From the NCBI RefSeq assembly GCF_963259705.1, contig NC_081844.1:10153715-10217714 (forward strand): DNA of 64,000 nucleotides, given 5' to 3'. The position numbers and the translations under genes are program-made. Below are positions 23,393 to 36,245 of this stretch, one piece after another (the stretch's first letter is position 1; every line of letters begins with the position of its first letter). Source of the DNA: Myotis daubentonii (Eukaryota; Chordata; Mammalia; Chiroptera; Vespertilionidae). The notes beneath the pieces are model-generated. The model did not search any database. It worked only from the letters and a program-made list of their open reading frames with translations, and was not told where the DNA came from.

Positions 23393-26300
23393 TAAACTTT
23401 TTCTGTCAAAAAACCCCATGGCAACTCAGGATCTAGGGTAAACATAAACAGTATTCTCCTCATTTGAAATCATTATACACAAGTTCTGAGCTCTATAAAC
23501 AGGAAGTCTTAAAGTTTGAAATCACATTTTAGTGAAAATGCCACTTAAAATGCAAGGGGTTGTTAATATTATCAGAATTGTGGTCATTTCAGAGCTTTGA
23601 ACCTGTAATCTCGGTTTATGAACTCGGCTTTAAATGTAGTTAGATTCTATTTACTTGTGTTTCATCTGTTTCTTACACATTCATATTTATTTCGTGGAAT
23701 GAAAATTGTGTATTTTAAGAGTTCTAACACATTTTGACAGTTTCCTTAGAAGTATATACTAGAACCTTCAGAATATAAACTGTTTCAGTCAAAAAACGCC
23801 ACGGCAACTCAGGTTCAACTGTAAACATAAACAGCATTCTCCTCATTTCAAATTATTATAACATGGCCTAAGCTCTATAGACAGGAATTCTTAAAGTTTG
23901 AAATCACATTTTAGTGAAAACGCCACTTAAAATGCCGGAGTTGTTAATAATATCAGAATTGTGGTCATTTCAGAGCTTTCGACCTGTAATCTCGGTAATT
24001 GAACTCGTCAATAAATGTAGTTAGATTCTATTTACTTGTGTTTCATCTGTTTGTTACACGTTCATATTCATTTCGTGGAAAGGAAATTGTGTATTTTATG
24101 AGTTTTAACACATTTTAACAGTTTCCTTAGAAGTATATACTAGAACCTTCAGGATATAAACTGTTTCAGTCAAAAAACGCCATGGCAACTCAGGATCAAG
24201 GGTAAACATAAACAGTATTCTCCTCATTTCAAATCATTATACACAAGTTCTGAGCTCTATTTACAGGAATTCTTAAAGTTTGAAATCACATTTTAGTGAA
24301 AACGCCACTTAAAATGCAGGGGTTGTTAATATTACCAGAATTGTCGTCATTTCAGAGCTTTCGACCTGTAATCTCGGTTTTTGAACTCGGCTCTAAATGT
24401 AGTTAGATTCTATTTACTTGTGTTTCATCTGTTTGTTACACGTTCATATTCATTTCGTGGAAAGATAATTGTGTGTTTTAAGAGTTTTTACATATTTTGA
24501 CACTTTCCTTAGAAGTATATACTAGAACCTTCAGGATATAAACTGTTACAGTCAAAAAACGCCAAGGCTACTCAGGATCAAGTGTAAATGTAAACAGTAT
24601 TCTCCTCATTTCAAATCATTATACAGAAGTTCTGAGACTATATCCAGGAATTCTTAAAGTTTGGACTCACATTTTAGTGAAAACGCTACTAAAAATGCCG
24701 GAGTTGATGGTATTATCAATATTCTCGTCATTTCAGAGCTTTCGACCCATAATCTCTGTATTTGTACTCAGCTTTAAATGTATTAGATTCTATTTACTTG
24801 TGTTTCCACTGTTTGTTACACATTCATATTCATTTCGTGGAAAGAAAATTTTGTATTTTAAGAGTTTTAACACATTTTGACACTTTCCTTAGAAGTATAT
24901 ACTAGAACCTTCAGGATATAAACTCTTTCAGTAAAAAAACGCCATGGCAACTCATGATCAACTGTAAACATAAACAGTATTCTCCTCATTTGAAATCAGT
25001 ATACACAAGGCCTAAGCTCTATAGACAGGAATTCTTAAAGTTTGAAATCACATTTTAGTGAAAACGCCACTTAAAATGCCCGAGTTGTTAATAGTATTAG
25101 AATTGTCCTCATTTCAGAGCTTTCGACCTGTTATCTCGGTTTTTGAACTCGGCTTTAAATGTATTTAGATTCTATTTACTTGTGTTTCCACTGTTGGTTA
25201 CACGTTCATATTCATTTCGTGGAAAGAAAATTGTGCATTTTAAGAGTTTTAACACATTTTGACAGTTTCCTTAGTAGTATGTACTATAACCTTCAGAATA
25301 TAAACTGTTTCAGTCAAAAAACGCCACCGCAACTCAGGTTCAACTGTATACATAAACAGTATTCTCCTCATTTGAAATCATTATACACAAGGCCTAAGCT
25401 CTATAGATAGGAATTCTTAAAGTTTGAAATCACATTTTAGTGAAAACGCCATTTAAAATGCCTGCGTTGTTAATAGTATTAGAATTGTCCTCATTTCAGA
25501 GCTTTCGACCTGTTATCTCGGTTTTTGAACTCGGCTTTAAATGTAGTTATATTCTATTTACTTGTGTTTCAACTGTTTTTTACACGTTCATATTCATTTC
25601 GTGGAAAGATGATTGTGTATTTTAAGAGTTTTAATATATTTTGATACTTTCCTTAGAAGTATATACTAGAACCTTCAGGGTATAAACTGTTTCAGTCAAA
25701 AAATGCCACGGCAACGCAGGATCAAGTGTAAACATAAACAGTATTCCCCTCATTTCAAATCATTATACACAAGTTCTGAGCTCTATAAACAGGAATTCTT
25801 AAAGTTTGAAATCACATTTTAGTGAAAATGCCACTTAAAATGCAAGGGGTTGTTAATATTATCAGAATTGTCGTCATTTCAGAGCTTTCGTCCTGTAATC
25901 TCGGTTTTTGAACTCGGCTTTAAATGTAGTTAGATTCTATTTACTTGTGTTTCATCTGCTTGTTACACGTTCATATTCATTTCGTGGAAAGATAATTGTG
26001 TTGTTTAAGAGTTTTAATATATTTTGATACTTTCCTTAGAAGTATATACTAGAACCTTCAGGATATAAACTGTTTCAGTCAAAAACCGCCATGGCAACTC
26101 AAAATCAAGTGTAAACATAAACAGTATTCTCCTCATTTCAAATCATTATACACAAGTTCTGAGCTCTATAAACAGGAATTCTTAAAGTTTGAAATCACAT
26201 TTTAGTGAAAACGCCACTTAAAATGCCGGAGTTGTTAATAGTATCAGAATTGACGTCATTTCAGAGCTTTCGACCTGTAATCTCGGTAATTGAACTCGGC

Positions 26301-26848
26301 ATTAAATGTAGTTAGATTCTATTTACTTGTGTTTCATCTGTTTGTTACACGTTCATATTCATTTCGTGGAAAGAAAATTGTGTATTTTAAGAGTTTTAAC
26401 ACATTCTAACAGTTTCCTTAGAAGTATATACTAGAACCTTCAGGATATAAACTGTTACAGTCAAAAAACGCCAAGGCTACTCAGGATCACTGTAAACATA
26501 AACAGTATTCTCCTCATTTCAAATCATTATACAGAAGTTCTGAGTTCTATAAACAGGAATTCTTAAAGTTTGAAATCACATTTTATTGAAAACGCTTCTA
26601 AAAATGCCGGAGTTGATAGTATTATCAAAATTCTCGTCATTTCAGAGCTCTCGACTGGTAATCTCTGTATTTGTACTCGGCTTTAAATGTATGAGATTCT
26701 ATTTACTTATGTTTCCACTGTTTGTTACACGTTCATATTCATTTCGTGGAAAGAAAATTTTGTATTTTAAGAATTTTAACACATTTTGACACTTTCCTTA
26801 GAAGTATATACTAGAACCTTCAGGATATAAACATTTTCAGTCAAAAAA

Positions 26849-26864
26849 CCCCATGGCAACTCAG
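26849..26864. repeat. Target site duplication, left copy, L1 copy 2
   Basis: CCCCATGGCAACTCAG, the same 16 bases and same flanking monomer as at 9805, showing copy 2 arose by duplication of the array and not by a new insertion. Confidence 0.92.
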
Positions 26865-27519
26865 ATTTCAATCTTCTTGAATTTGGGGATACTCTGCTTG
26901 TGACCCAATATGTGGTCTATTTTTGAAGATGTACCATGAGCACCTGAGAAGAACATATATTCCTTGGCTTTGGGGTGAAGTGTTCTGAAGATGTCTATTA
27001 AGTCCATCTGATCTAGTGAGTCATTTAGGATTGCTGTATCTTTGCTGATTTTTTGTCTATAGGACTTATCCAGTGCTGTCAATGGTGTATTAAAGTCCCC
27101 TACTATGATTGTATTGTTGTCGATCTCTCCTTTGATATCTTCCAGGAGTTTTTTTATGAATTTGGGTGCTCCTACATTGGGTGCATATATGTTTACCAGG
27201 GTTATATCTTCTTGTTGTATTGAACCCTTATGAAGTGGCCTTCCTTATCTCTTGTTAAGGCCTTCACTTTGAGGTCTATTTTGTCCGATATAAGTATTGC
27301 TACCCCAGCTTTCTTTTCCTTTCCATTTGCCTGAAAGATATTTTTCCAGCCTTTCACTTTAAGTCTGTGTGAGTCCCTTCTAATGAGGTGGGTTTCTTGT
27401 AGACAGCAGATGTATGGGTCATGTTTTTTTATCCATTCAGCCACTCGATGTCTTTTGGTTGGAGCATTTAGTCCGTTTACGTTTAAAGTTATTATTGAAA
27501 GGTACTTGTTTGTAGCCAT
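26865..27519 (-). pseudogene. L1 ORF2 endonuclease fragment, copy 2
   Basis: This is the same broken fragment as at 9821-10475. The first frame runs from 27519 to a stop at 27202 after the frameshift (about 27219-27227). The second frame carries GDFNTPL and SKIDHIL and is ended by a stop formed with satellite sequence. The catalytic His region and all of the reverse transcriptase are absent. The shared frameshift shows the lesion predates array amplification. Confidence 0.93.
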
Positions 27520-27574
27520 TTCTTTTTGTGTGTGTGGGTGGCTGTTTTCTTTCTGAGCTTTTTATTTCTTCTTT

Positions 27575-28567
27575 TTATACCAGTCCCTTTAGCATTCCTT
27601 GCATTGCTGGCTTGGTGGTGACAAACTCCCTTAGCCTTTTTTTGTCTGTGAAGCTTCTTATTTCCCCTTCAAGTTTGAATGATAGCCTTGCTGGATAGAG
27701 TATTCTTGGATTCAGTCCTTTGCTTTGCATCACTTTGTAAATTTCAGTCCATTCTTTTCTGGCCTGTTGTGTTTCTGTTGAGAAATCATTTGACAGTCTA
27801 ATGGGAGATCCCTTGTATGTAACTTTCCGTCTCTCTCTTGCAGCCTGTAAGATTCTCTCTTTGTCCTGAACATTTGCCATGGTGATTATGATGTGTCTTG
27901 GTGTGGGTCTTTTCGGGTTCACCTTGTTTGGGACTCTCTGGGCTTGAGTGACTTTTTTCTTCCCCACCTCAGGAAAGTTTTCTGATATTATTTCTTCAAG
28001 TAGGTTTTCTAATCCTTGTTCATCCTTCTGTTGTTCTGGTACTCCTATTATTCGTATGTTGTTTCGTTTCATGTTGTCCCAGAGCTCCCTTAGGCTCTCC
28101 TCCTGTCTTTTAATTTTTTTCTCCAATTGCAGTACATTTTGGGTGTGTTTTGCTTCCTTGTCTTCTAATTCACTAATTCGGTCCTCCGCTTCTCCTAGTC
28201 TACTGTTGATACTTTCAATGGAGTTTTTCATTGCAGCTATATCACTCTTCATTTCTTCTTGGGTCTTACTTAAGTTGTTGATTTTTTCATCTGTTTCTTC
28301 TAGCTTCTTCCATATGTTATCGATTTTTTCATCTGTTTCTTCTAGCTTCTTCCATATGTTATCGATTTTTTCATCTGTTTCTTCTTGCTTCTTGAAGCGG
28401 TTGTCGATTTTTTCCTCCATCCGGTTTATGCACTCTAGGACCCTTATTCTGAATTCTTTATCTGTCATGTTGCATGCCTCTGTATTACTTAGCTGCTTTT
28501 CTGGAGAGTCCTCCTTCTCTTTCCTTTGGGGGTTTCTTTGTCTACCCATGTTTGATCTCACTGACAT
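27575..28567 (-). CDS. L1 ORF1 protein, open reading frame, copy 2
   Basis: An uninterrupted 330-codon frame predicting the same protein as 10531-11523: coiled coil with 14-residue repeats (residues 48-103), RRM (about 168-258) and C-terminal domain (260-330). The probable family start is the inner Met (ATG at 28549). Because it lies in a large recent duplication, its intactness reflects youth of the copy and need not mean selection. Confidence 0.94.
   Translation of the reverse strand: MSVRSNMGRQRNPQRKEKEDSPEKQLSNTEACNMTDKEFRIRVLECINRMEEKIDNRFKKQEETDEKIDNIWKKLEETDEKIDNIWKKLEETDEKINNLSKTQEEMKSDIAAMKNSIESINSRLGEAEDRISELEDKEAKHTQNVLQLEKKIKRQEESLRELWDNMKRNNIRIIGVPEQQKDEQGLENLLEEIISENFPEVGKKKVTQAQRVPNKVNPKRPTPRHIIITMANVQDKERILQAARERRKVTYKGSPIRLSNDFSTETQQARKEWTEIYKVMQSKGLNPRILYPARLSFKLEGEIRSFTDKKRLREFVTTKPAMQGMLKGLV
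28259..28426 (-). repeat. 42-bp tandem repeats in ORF1 coiled coil, copy 2
   Basis: Same four 42-bp units as in copy 1, at an offset of 17,044 bp. Confidence 0.88.
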
Positions 28568-28913
28568 ATCTAGATGTTAAGTCGTTCAGTGGTTGCTCCC
28601 TGGGTGGCAGTGACTCCTTGGTCTGTGGTTGCTCTTCGGGCGATTGCGGTAGCTGCTGCTCTTCAGTTGGCAGCAGCTCCTCTGGTGGGTGCTGTTCACA
28701 GCTGTGGTGGCTCTTCCGGCTGGTGGGGCGAGGTTTCACGTACAGCTGCTGTTCCTCAGCAGAGGATGAGGTGCTCAGGAGGTTGCTGTTGCTTGGATCT
28801 GCTGCGTTGATTTAAAGGCACAAAATACAACACAACAAGGCACCACGTACCAGGCACTATACACAAATATATTCACGATATTAATAACCCCAATTAAAGG
28901 TGACCACCTGCAT

Positions 28914-29454
28914 TAAGAGAATTAGGGGATAAGGAAGAAGGAAGAGAAAAAGATAAAAGAAAAAAAAGAAAAGAAAAGTAGGGACGAAAAAAAGGAGTGC
29001 AAAAAATGAAATCGGGAAAAAGGAGGGGGGAAAATAAAAGCGAGAAAAGAAAAAAAAAAGAGCAAAAAGAGAGAATGAAGTGGAAGAGGGGAAGAGACTT
29101 TTTATATGAGGAGAATACTCCTATAGAACAGCCATTAATCCCAACAAATTCCAGCAACAGCTCCCTGGATATGAATGCAAACTAGAATCAACCAATAATA
29201 TAACAATTAAAATAGAATGGAGAACACTAATCCCAAAATAAAATAAAGAGAAAATAAAATGCCACTTTAAAAAATGGTAAAATGGTAGCAGTAATAATAC
29301 TAGTTAAAAAATAAGAAGGTAGTAATTAAAAGGGTAAAATCAGGTGATGGAAAAAGAAAAAAGAAAAAAAAAGAACAGAAAAAAAAATAAAAATAAATTG
29401 ATTTCTTAGTTAAAAAGTGAAAAAAGAAAAAAAAAATGCAGTAGTGAAGGTCCT
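28914..29454. repeat. Purine-rich low-complexity tract in L1 5' UTR, copy 2
   Basis: A-rich plus strand with scattered G, the counterpart of 11870-12410. Confidence 0.78.
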
Positions 29455-30518
29455 TCAGTTCTTCTATTCTTCAGTGTGGCTCGCCTTAGACCTTCCAGGT
29501 ATTCAGGAGAGTGTTGAGTTTCCCTGCGATATACTGTTCCTCTGTGTTGTAAACCACAGTCCTTATTTTAAAACAGGTCGCATTTATTTCCCAGACTGCC
29601 TTATTTTGTGTTTAGCAAAGAGTCAGTTTGTGGGTCAGCCTCTGGGTGGCAGTGTTCTGGGGTTGGCCTCTGAGGCTATAGGGCCTCTCTGCCCAGTGGA
29701 AGTTCACTGCCCAGAGCTGACTGCGTAATAATTAGTTGTTGCTGGGATTGAAAATCCCTCTATAGGCCAGACCCTGTTAACTCCTAGGGACTGATAAGGT
29801 TATTCTAATCCTTGATCTCGTGCAGGGTGGAATCTGGGTGTGGCTGTGCTCCTTGCCTGGGGGCGGGGGGGAGGAGTCTCATCTCTGGAGAGAATGGCTG
29901 CCTCAGTCTTGGGCTCAGGGGTGTCTCAGCACTCAATTCGCTGCCACCTCTCCCGGCTCCCCCTCTCTCCCCAGTCTCTCCCCAGATTCCACTCCTCCGC
30001 ACACTCTCCCTCTCTTCAGCACAGGTGAGTGTCTGTATCCGAAATGTCCCATGAACAGGATTCAGTGAAAACAGACAAACAAACGCCGGCTGCGGAAACG
30101 GGGAAGGCTTGGTTTCTGTAAGCTTCTTCTCTTACCGGGACTGTATGGTCAGGTCAGCTCTTCAGGCTGCCCCCTTTAGGCTCAGTCCTCCGTGATCACA
30201 GAACCCAGCTCTCAATTTCCCTGGCGGCGCCAGGAATCCCACGGTTCTCCTTTCCCCCTTCAGGGGCTGTGCCTGTCCCAGGGGACGCAGCTGTCTGCCA
30301 CACGGTCTCCCTCCGACTCTCTGGGGTCAGAGGTCTGGCAAACTTTCCTGCCCAAATCCCTGGTTTTTTTTACCTTTCCAGGGGAGTTCTGCTCTTCCGG
30401 GATGCAAATCCTCTCACCAGCTGAGCAATTTCGCCAATTCGGTGTGAGTGTTACTAGTTTCAGCTGCTCATTCCATTTGCTCCAGGACACGACCTGGGAC
30501 GCATCTGCCTATATCGCC

Positions 30519-30527
30519 GCCATCTTG
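30519..30527 (-). promoter_or_regulatory. YY1 site at the L1 5' end, copy 2
   Basis: CAAGATGGC on the minus strand, about ten bases inside the 5' end of the element. Confidence 0.84.
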
Positions 30528-30537
30528 GTTCCCAATC

Positions 30538-30553
30538 CCCCATGGCAACTCAG
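30538..30553. repeat. Target site duplication, right copy, L1 copy 2
   Basis: CCCCATGGCAACTCAG, matching 26849-26864 exactly, followed by satellite GATCAAGGG. Confidence 0.92.
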
Positions 30554-33500
30554 GATCAAGGGTAAACATAAACAGTATTCTCCTCATTTCAAATCATTAT
30601 ACACAAGTTCTGAGCTCTATAAACAGGAAATCTTAAAGTTTGAAATCACATTTTAGTGAAAACGCCACTTAAAAGGCCGGAGTTGTTTATAGTATCAGAA
30701 TTGTCGTGATTTCAGAGCTTTCGCCCTGTAATCTCGGTAATTGAACTCGGCATTAAATGTAGTTAGATTCTATTTGCTTGTGTTTCATCTGTTTGTTACA
30801 CGTGCATACTCATTTCGTGGAAAGATAATTGTGTATTTTAAGAGTTTTAACAAATTTTGACACTTTCCTTAGAAGTATATACTAGAACCTTCAGGATTTA
30901 AACTGTTTCAGTCAAAAAAAGCCATGGAAACTCAAGATCATCTGTAAACATAAACAGTATTCTCCTCATTTCAAATCATTATACACAAGTTCTGAGCTCT
31001 ATAAACAGGAATTCTTAAAGTTTGAAATCACATTTTAGTGAAAATGCCCCTTAAAATGCCGAAGTTGTTAATATCATCAGAATTCTCGTCATTTCAGAGC
31101 TTTCGACCTGTATTCTCTGTTTTTGTACTCGGCTTTAAATGTAGTTAGATTCTATTTACTTGTGTTTCCACTGTTTGTTACACGTTCATGTTCATTTCGG
31201 GGAAAGATAATTGTGTATTTTAAGAGTTTTAACACATTTTGACACTTTCCTTAGAAGTATATACTAGAACCTTCAGGATATAAACTGTTTCACTAAAAAA
31301 ACGCCATGGCAACTCAAAATCAACGGTAAACATAAACAGTATTCTCCTCATTTCAAATCATTATAAAGAAGTTCTGAGATCTATAACCAGGAATTCTTAA
31401 AGTTTGAAATCACATTTTATTGAAAACGCTTCTAAAAATTCCAGAGTTGATAGTATTATCAAAATTCTTGTCATTTCAGAGCTTTAGACCCATAATCTCT
31501 GTATTTGTACTCGGCTTTAAATGTATTAGATTCTATTTACTTGTGTTTCCACTGTTTGTTACATGTTCATATTCATTTCGTGGAAAGAAAATTTTGTATT
31601 TTAAGAGTTTTAACACATTTTGACACTTTCCTTAGAAGTATGTACTAGAACCTTCAGGATATAAACTTTTTCAGTCAAATAACCCCATGGCAACTCAGGA
31701 TAAAGGGTAAACATAAACAGTATTCTCCTCATTTGAAATCATTATACACAAGTTCTCATCTCTATAAACAGGAAATCTTAAAGTTTGAAATGACATTTTA
31801 GTGAAAACGCCACTTAAAAGGCCGGAGTTGTTAATAGTATCAGAATTGTACTCATTACAGAGCTTTCGCCCTGTAATCTCAGTAATTGAACTCGGCATTA
31901 AATGTAGTTAGATTCTATTTGCGTGTGTTTCATCTGTTTGGTACACGTTCATATTCATTTCGTGGAAAGAAAATTGTGTATTTTAAGAGTTTTAACACAT
32001 TTTGACACTTTCTTTAGAAGTATATACTAGATCCTTCAGGGTGTAAAATGTTTCAGTCAAAAAATGCCACGGCAACTCAGGATCCAGGGTTAACATAAAC
32101 TGTATTATCCTCATTTGAAACCATTATGCATAAGTTCTGAGCTCTATGAACAGGAATTCTTAAAGTTTGAAATCACATTTTAGTGAAAACGCCACGTAAA
32201 ATGCCGGAGTTGTTAATACTATCAGAATTGTCGTCATTTCAGAGCTTTCGACCTGTAATCTCGGTAATTGAACACGGCATTAAATGTCGTTAGATTCTAT
32301 TTACTTGTGTTTCATCTGTTTGTTACACGTTCATATTCATTTCGTGGAAAGATAATTGTGTATTTTACGAGTTTTAACACATTTTGACACTTTCCTTAGA
32401 AGTATATACTAGAACCTTCAGGATATAAACTGTTTCAGTCAAAAAACGCCACGGCAACTCAGGGTCAAGGGTAAACATAAACAGTATTCTCCTCATTTCA
32501 AATCATTATACACAAGTTCTGAGCTCTATAAACAGGAATTCTTAAAGTTTGAAATCACATTTTTGTGAAAACGCCACTTAAAAGGCCGTAGTTGTTAATA
32601 GTATCAGAATTGGCGTCATTTAGGAGCTTTCGACCTGTAATATCGATAATTGAACTCGGCATTAAATGTAGTTAGATTCTATTTGCTTGTATTTCATCTG
32701 TTTGTTACACGTTCATATTCATTTCGTGGAAAGAAAATTGTGTATTTTAAGAGTTTTAACACATTTTGACACTTTCCTTAGAAGTATATACTAGATCCTT
32801 CAGGATGTAAACTGTTTCAGTCAAAAAACGCCATGGCAACTCAGGAACAAGTGTAAACATAAACAGTATTCTCCTCATTTGAAATCATTATACACAAGTT
32901 CTGAGCTCTATATACAGGAATTCTTAAAGTTTGAAATCACATTTTAGTGAAAACGCCACTTAAAATGCCGGAGTTTTTAATAGTATCAGAATTGTCGTCA
33001 TTTCAGAGCTTTCGACCTGTAATCTCGGTAACTGAACTCGGCATTAAATGTAGTTAGATTCTATTTACTTGTGTTTCCACTGTTTGTTACACGTTCATGT
33101 TCATTTCGGGGAAAGATAATTGTGTATTTTAAGAGTTTTAACACATTTTGACACTTTCCTTAGAAGTATATACTAGAACCTTCAGGATATAAACTGTTTC
33201 ACTAAAAAAACGCCATGGCAACTCAAAATCAACGGTAAACATAAACAGTATTCTCCTCATTTCAAATCATTATAAAGAAGTTCTGAGATCTATAACCAGG
33301 AATTCTTAAAGTTTGAAATCACATTTTATTGAAAACGCTTCTAAAAATTCCAGAGTTGATAGTATTATCAAAATTCTCGTCATTTCAGAGCTTTAGACCC
33401 ATAATCTCTGTATTTGTACTCGGCTTTAAATGTATTAGATTCTATTTACTTGTGTTTCCACTGTTTGTTACATGTTCATATTCATTTCGTGGAAAGAAAA

Positions 33501-36245
33501 TTTTGTATTTTAAGAGTTTTAACACATTTTGACACTTTCCTTAGAAGTATGTACTAGAACCTTCAGGATATAAACTTTTTCAGTCAAATAACCCCATGGC
33601 AACTCAGGATAAAGGGTAAACATAAACAGTATTCTCCTCATTTGAAATCATTATACACAAGTTCTCATCTCTATAAACAGGAAATCTTAAAGTTTGAAAT
33701 GACATTTTAGTGAAAACGCCACTTAAAAGGCCGGAGTTGTTAATAGTATCAGAATTGGCCTCATTTCAGAGCTTTCGACCTGTAATCTCGATAATTGAAC
33801 TCGGCATTAAATGTAGTTAGATTCTATTTGCTTGTGTTTCATCTGTTTGTTACAGGTTCATATTCATTTCGTGGAAAGAAAATTGTGTATTTTAAGAGTT
33901 TTAACACATTTTGACACTTTCCTTAGAAGTATGTACTACAACCTTCAGGATATAAACTGTTTCAGTCAAAAAACGCCACGGCAACTCAGGATCAAGGGTA
34001 AACATAAACAGTATTCTCCTCATTTCAAATCATTATACACAAGTTCTGAGCTCTTTAAACAGGAATTCTTAAAGTTTGAAATCACATTTTAGTGAAAACG
34101 CCTCTTAAAAGCCCGAGTTGTTAATATTTTCAGAATTCTCATTATTTCAGAGCTTTCGACCTGTAATCTCTGTTTTTGTACTCGGCTTTAAATGTAGTTA
34201 GATTCTATTTACTTGTGTTTCATCTGTTTGTTACCAGTTCATGTTCATTTCGTGAAAGATAATTTGTATTTTAAGAGTTTTAACACATTTTGACACTTTC
34301 CTTAGAAGTATATACTAGAACCATCAGGATATAAACTGTTTCAGTCAAAAAACGCCACGGCAACTCAGGATCAAGTGTAAACATAAACAGGATTCTCCTC
34401 ATTTCAAATCATTATACACAAGTTCTGAGATCTATAACCAGGAATTCTTAAAGTTTGAAATCACATTTTAGTGAAAACGCCCCTTAAAATGCCAAAGTTT
34501 TTAATATCATCAGAATTCTCGTCATTTCAGAGCTTTCGACCTGTAATCTCTGTTTTTGAACTCAGCTTTAAATGTAGTTAGATTCTATTTACTTGTGTTT
34601 CCACTGTTGGTTACACGTTCATATTCATTTCGTGGAAAGAAAATTGTGTATATTAAGAGTTTTAACAAATTTTGACAGTTTCCTTATAACTATATACTAG
34701 AACCTTCAGAATATAAACTGTTTCAGTCAAAAAACGCCACGGCAACTCAGGATCAAGTGTAAACATAAACAGTATTCTCCTCATTTCAAATCATTATACA
34801 CAAGGCCTGAGCTCTATAAACAGGAATTCTTAAAGTTTGAAATCACATTTTATTGAAAACGCTTCTAAAAATTGCAGAGTTGATAGTATTCTCAAAATTT
34901 TCGTCATTTCAGAGCTTTCGACCCGTAATCGCTGTATTTGTACTCGGCTTTAAATGTAGTTAGATTCTATTTAATTGTGTTTCCACTGTTGGTTACACGT
35001 TCATATTCATTTCGGGGAAAGATAATTGTGTATTTTAAGAGTTTAAACACATTTTGACACATTTCTTAGAAGTATATACTAGAACCTTCAGGATATAAAC
35101 TGTTTCAGTCAAAAAACGCCAGGGCAACTCAGGATCAAGTGTAAACATAGACAGTATTCTCCTCATTTCAAATCATTATACACAAGTTCTGAGCTCTATA
35201 AACAGGAATTCTTAAAGTTTGAAATCACATTTTTGTGAAAACGCCACCTAAAAGGCCGGAGTTGTTAATAGTATCAGAATTGGCGTCATTTCAGAGCTTT
35301 CGACCTGTAATCTCGATAATTGAACTCGGCATTAAATGTAGTTAGATTCTATTTGCTTGTGTTTCATCTGTTTGTTACAGGTTCATATTCATTTCGTGGA
35401 AAGAAAATTGTGTATTTTAAGAGTTTTAACACATTTTGACACTTTCCTTAGAAGTATATACTAGAACCTACAGGATATAAACTTTTTTCGTCAAATAACC
35501 CCATGGCAACTCAGGATCAAGGGTAAACATAAACAGTATTCTCCTCATTTGAAATCATTATACAAAAGTTCTGAGCTCTATAAACAGGAAATCTTAAAGA
35601 TTGAAATGACATTTTAGTGAAAACGCCACTTAAAAGGCCGGAGTTGTTAATAGTATCAGAATTGTCCTCATTACAGAGCTTTCGCCCTGTAATCTCAGTA
35701 ATTGAACTCGGCATTAAATGTAGTTAGATTCTATTTGCTTGTGTTTCATCTGTTTGTTACACGTTCATATTCATTTCGTGGAAAGAAAATTGTGTATTTT
35801 AAGAGTTTTAACACATTTTGACACTTTTCTTAGAAGTATATACTAGATCCTTCAGGATGTAAACTGCTTCAGTCAAAAAACGCCACGGCAACTCAGGATC
35901 AAGTGTAAACATAAACCGTATTCTCCTCATTTCAAATCATTATACAGAAGTCCTCAGATCTATACCCAGGAATTCTTAAAGTTTGAAATCACATTTTAGT
36001 GAAAATGCCCCTTAAAATGCCAGAGTTGTTAATATTTTCAGAATTCTCATCATTTCATAGCTTTCGACCTGTAATCTCGGTTTTTGAACTCGGCTTTAAA
36101 TGTAATTAGATTCTATTTAATTGTGTTTCCACTGTTGGTTACACGTTCATATTCATTTCGTGGAAAGAAAATTGTGTATTTTAAGAGATTTAACACATTT
36201 TGACACTTTCCTTAGATGTATATACTAAAACCTTCAAGATATAAA
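30554..36245 (+). repeat. Satellite right of L1 copy 2, about 15 monomers
   Basis: Up to about 33987 this copies 13510-16943 at an offset of 17,044. From about 33988 to 35580 it follows the 18092-19690 and 21143-22741 monomer order instead (offsets about 15,900 and 12,849), showing where the monomer order of the two large units parts. About 35420-36800 is a near copy of 42290-43670 (offset 6,867). No gene is seen. Confidence 0.85.

Larger units (their letters stand above)
26865..30537 (-). mobile_element. LINE-1 element, 5' end intact, 3' truncated, copy 2
   Basis: This 3,673-bp element lies 17,044 bp from copy 1 with the same ends, the same ORF2 frameshift and the same target site duplication. 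Base 26990 is G where copy 1 has T at 9946. Layout is as in copy 1: 5' UTR 30537-28568, ORF1 28567-27575, ORF2 fragment 27519-26865. Confidence 0.95.
28568..30537 (-). promoter_or_regulatory. L1 5' UTR with internal promoter, copy 2
   Basis: Full 1,970-bp 5' UTR as in copy 1: CpG-rich distal part (about 29824-30537), sense-strand pyrimidine tract (about 29454-28914) and CTG-rich section before ORF1. The right flank is again CCCCATGGCAACTCAG. Confidence 0.84.
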
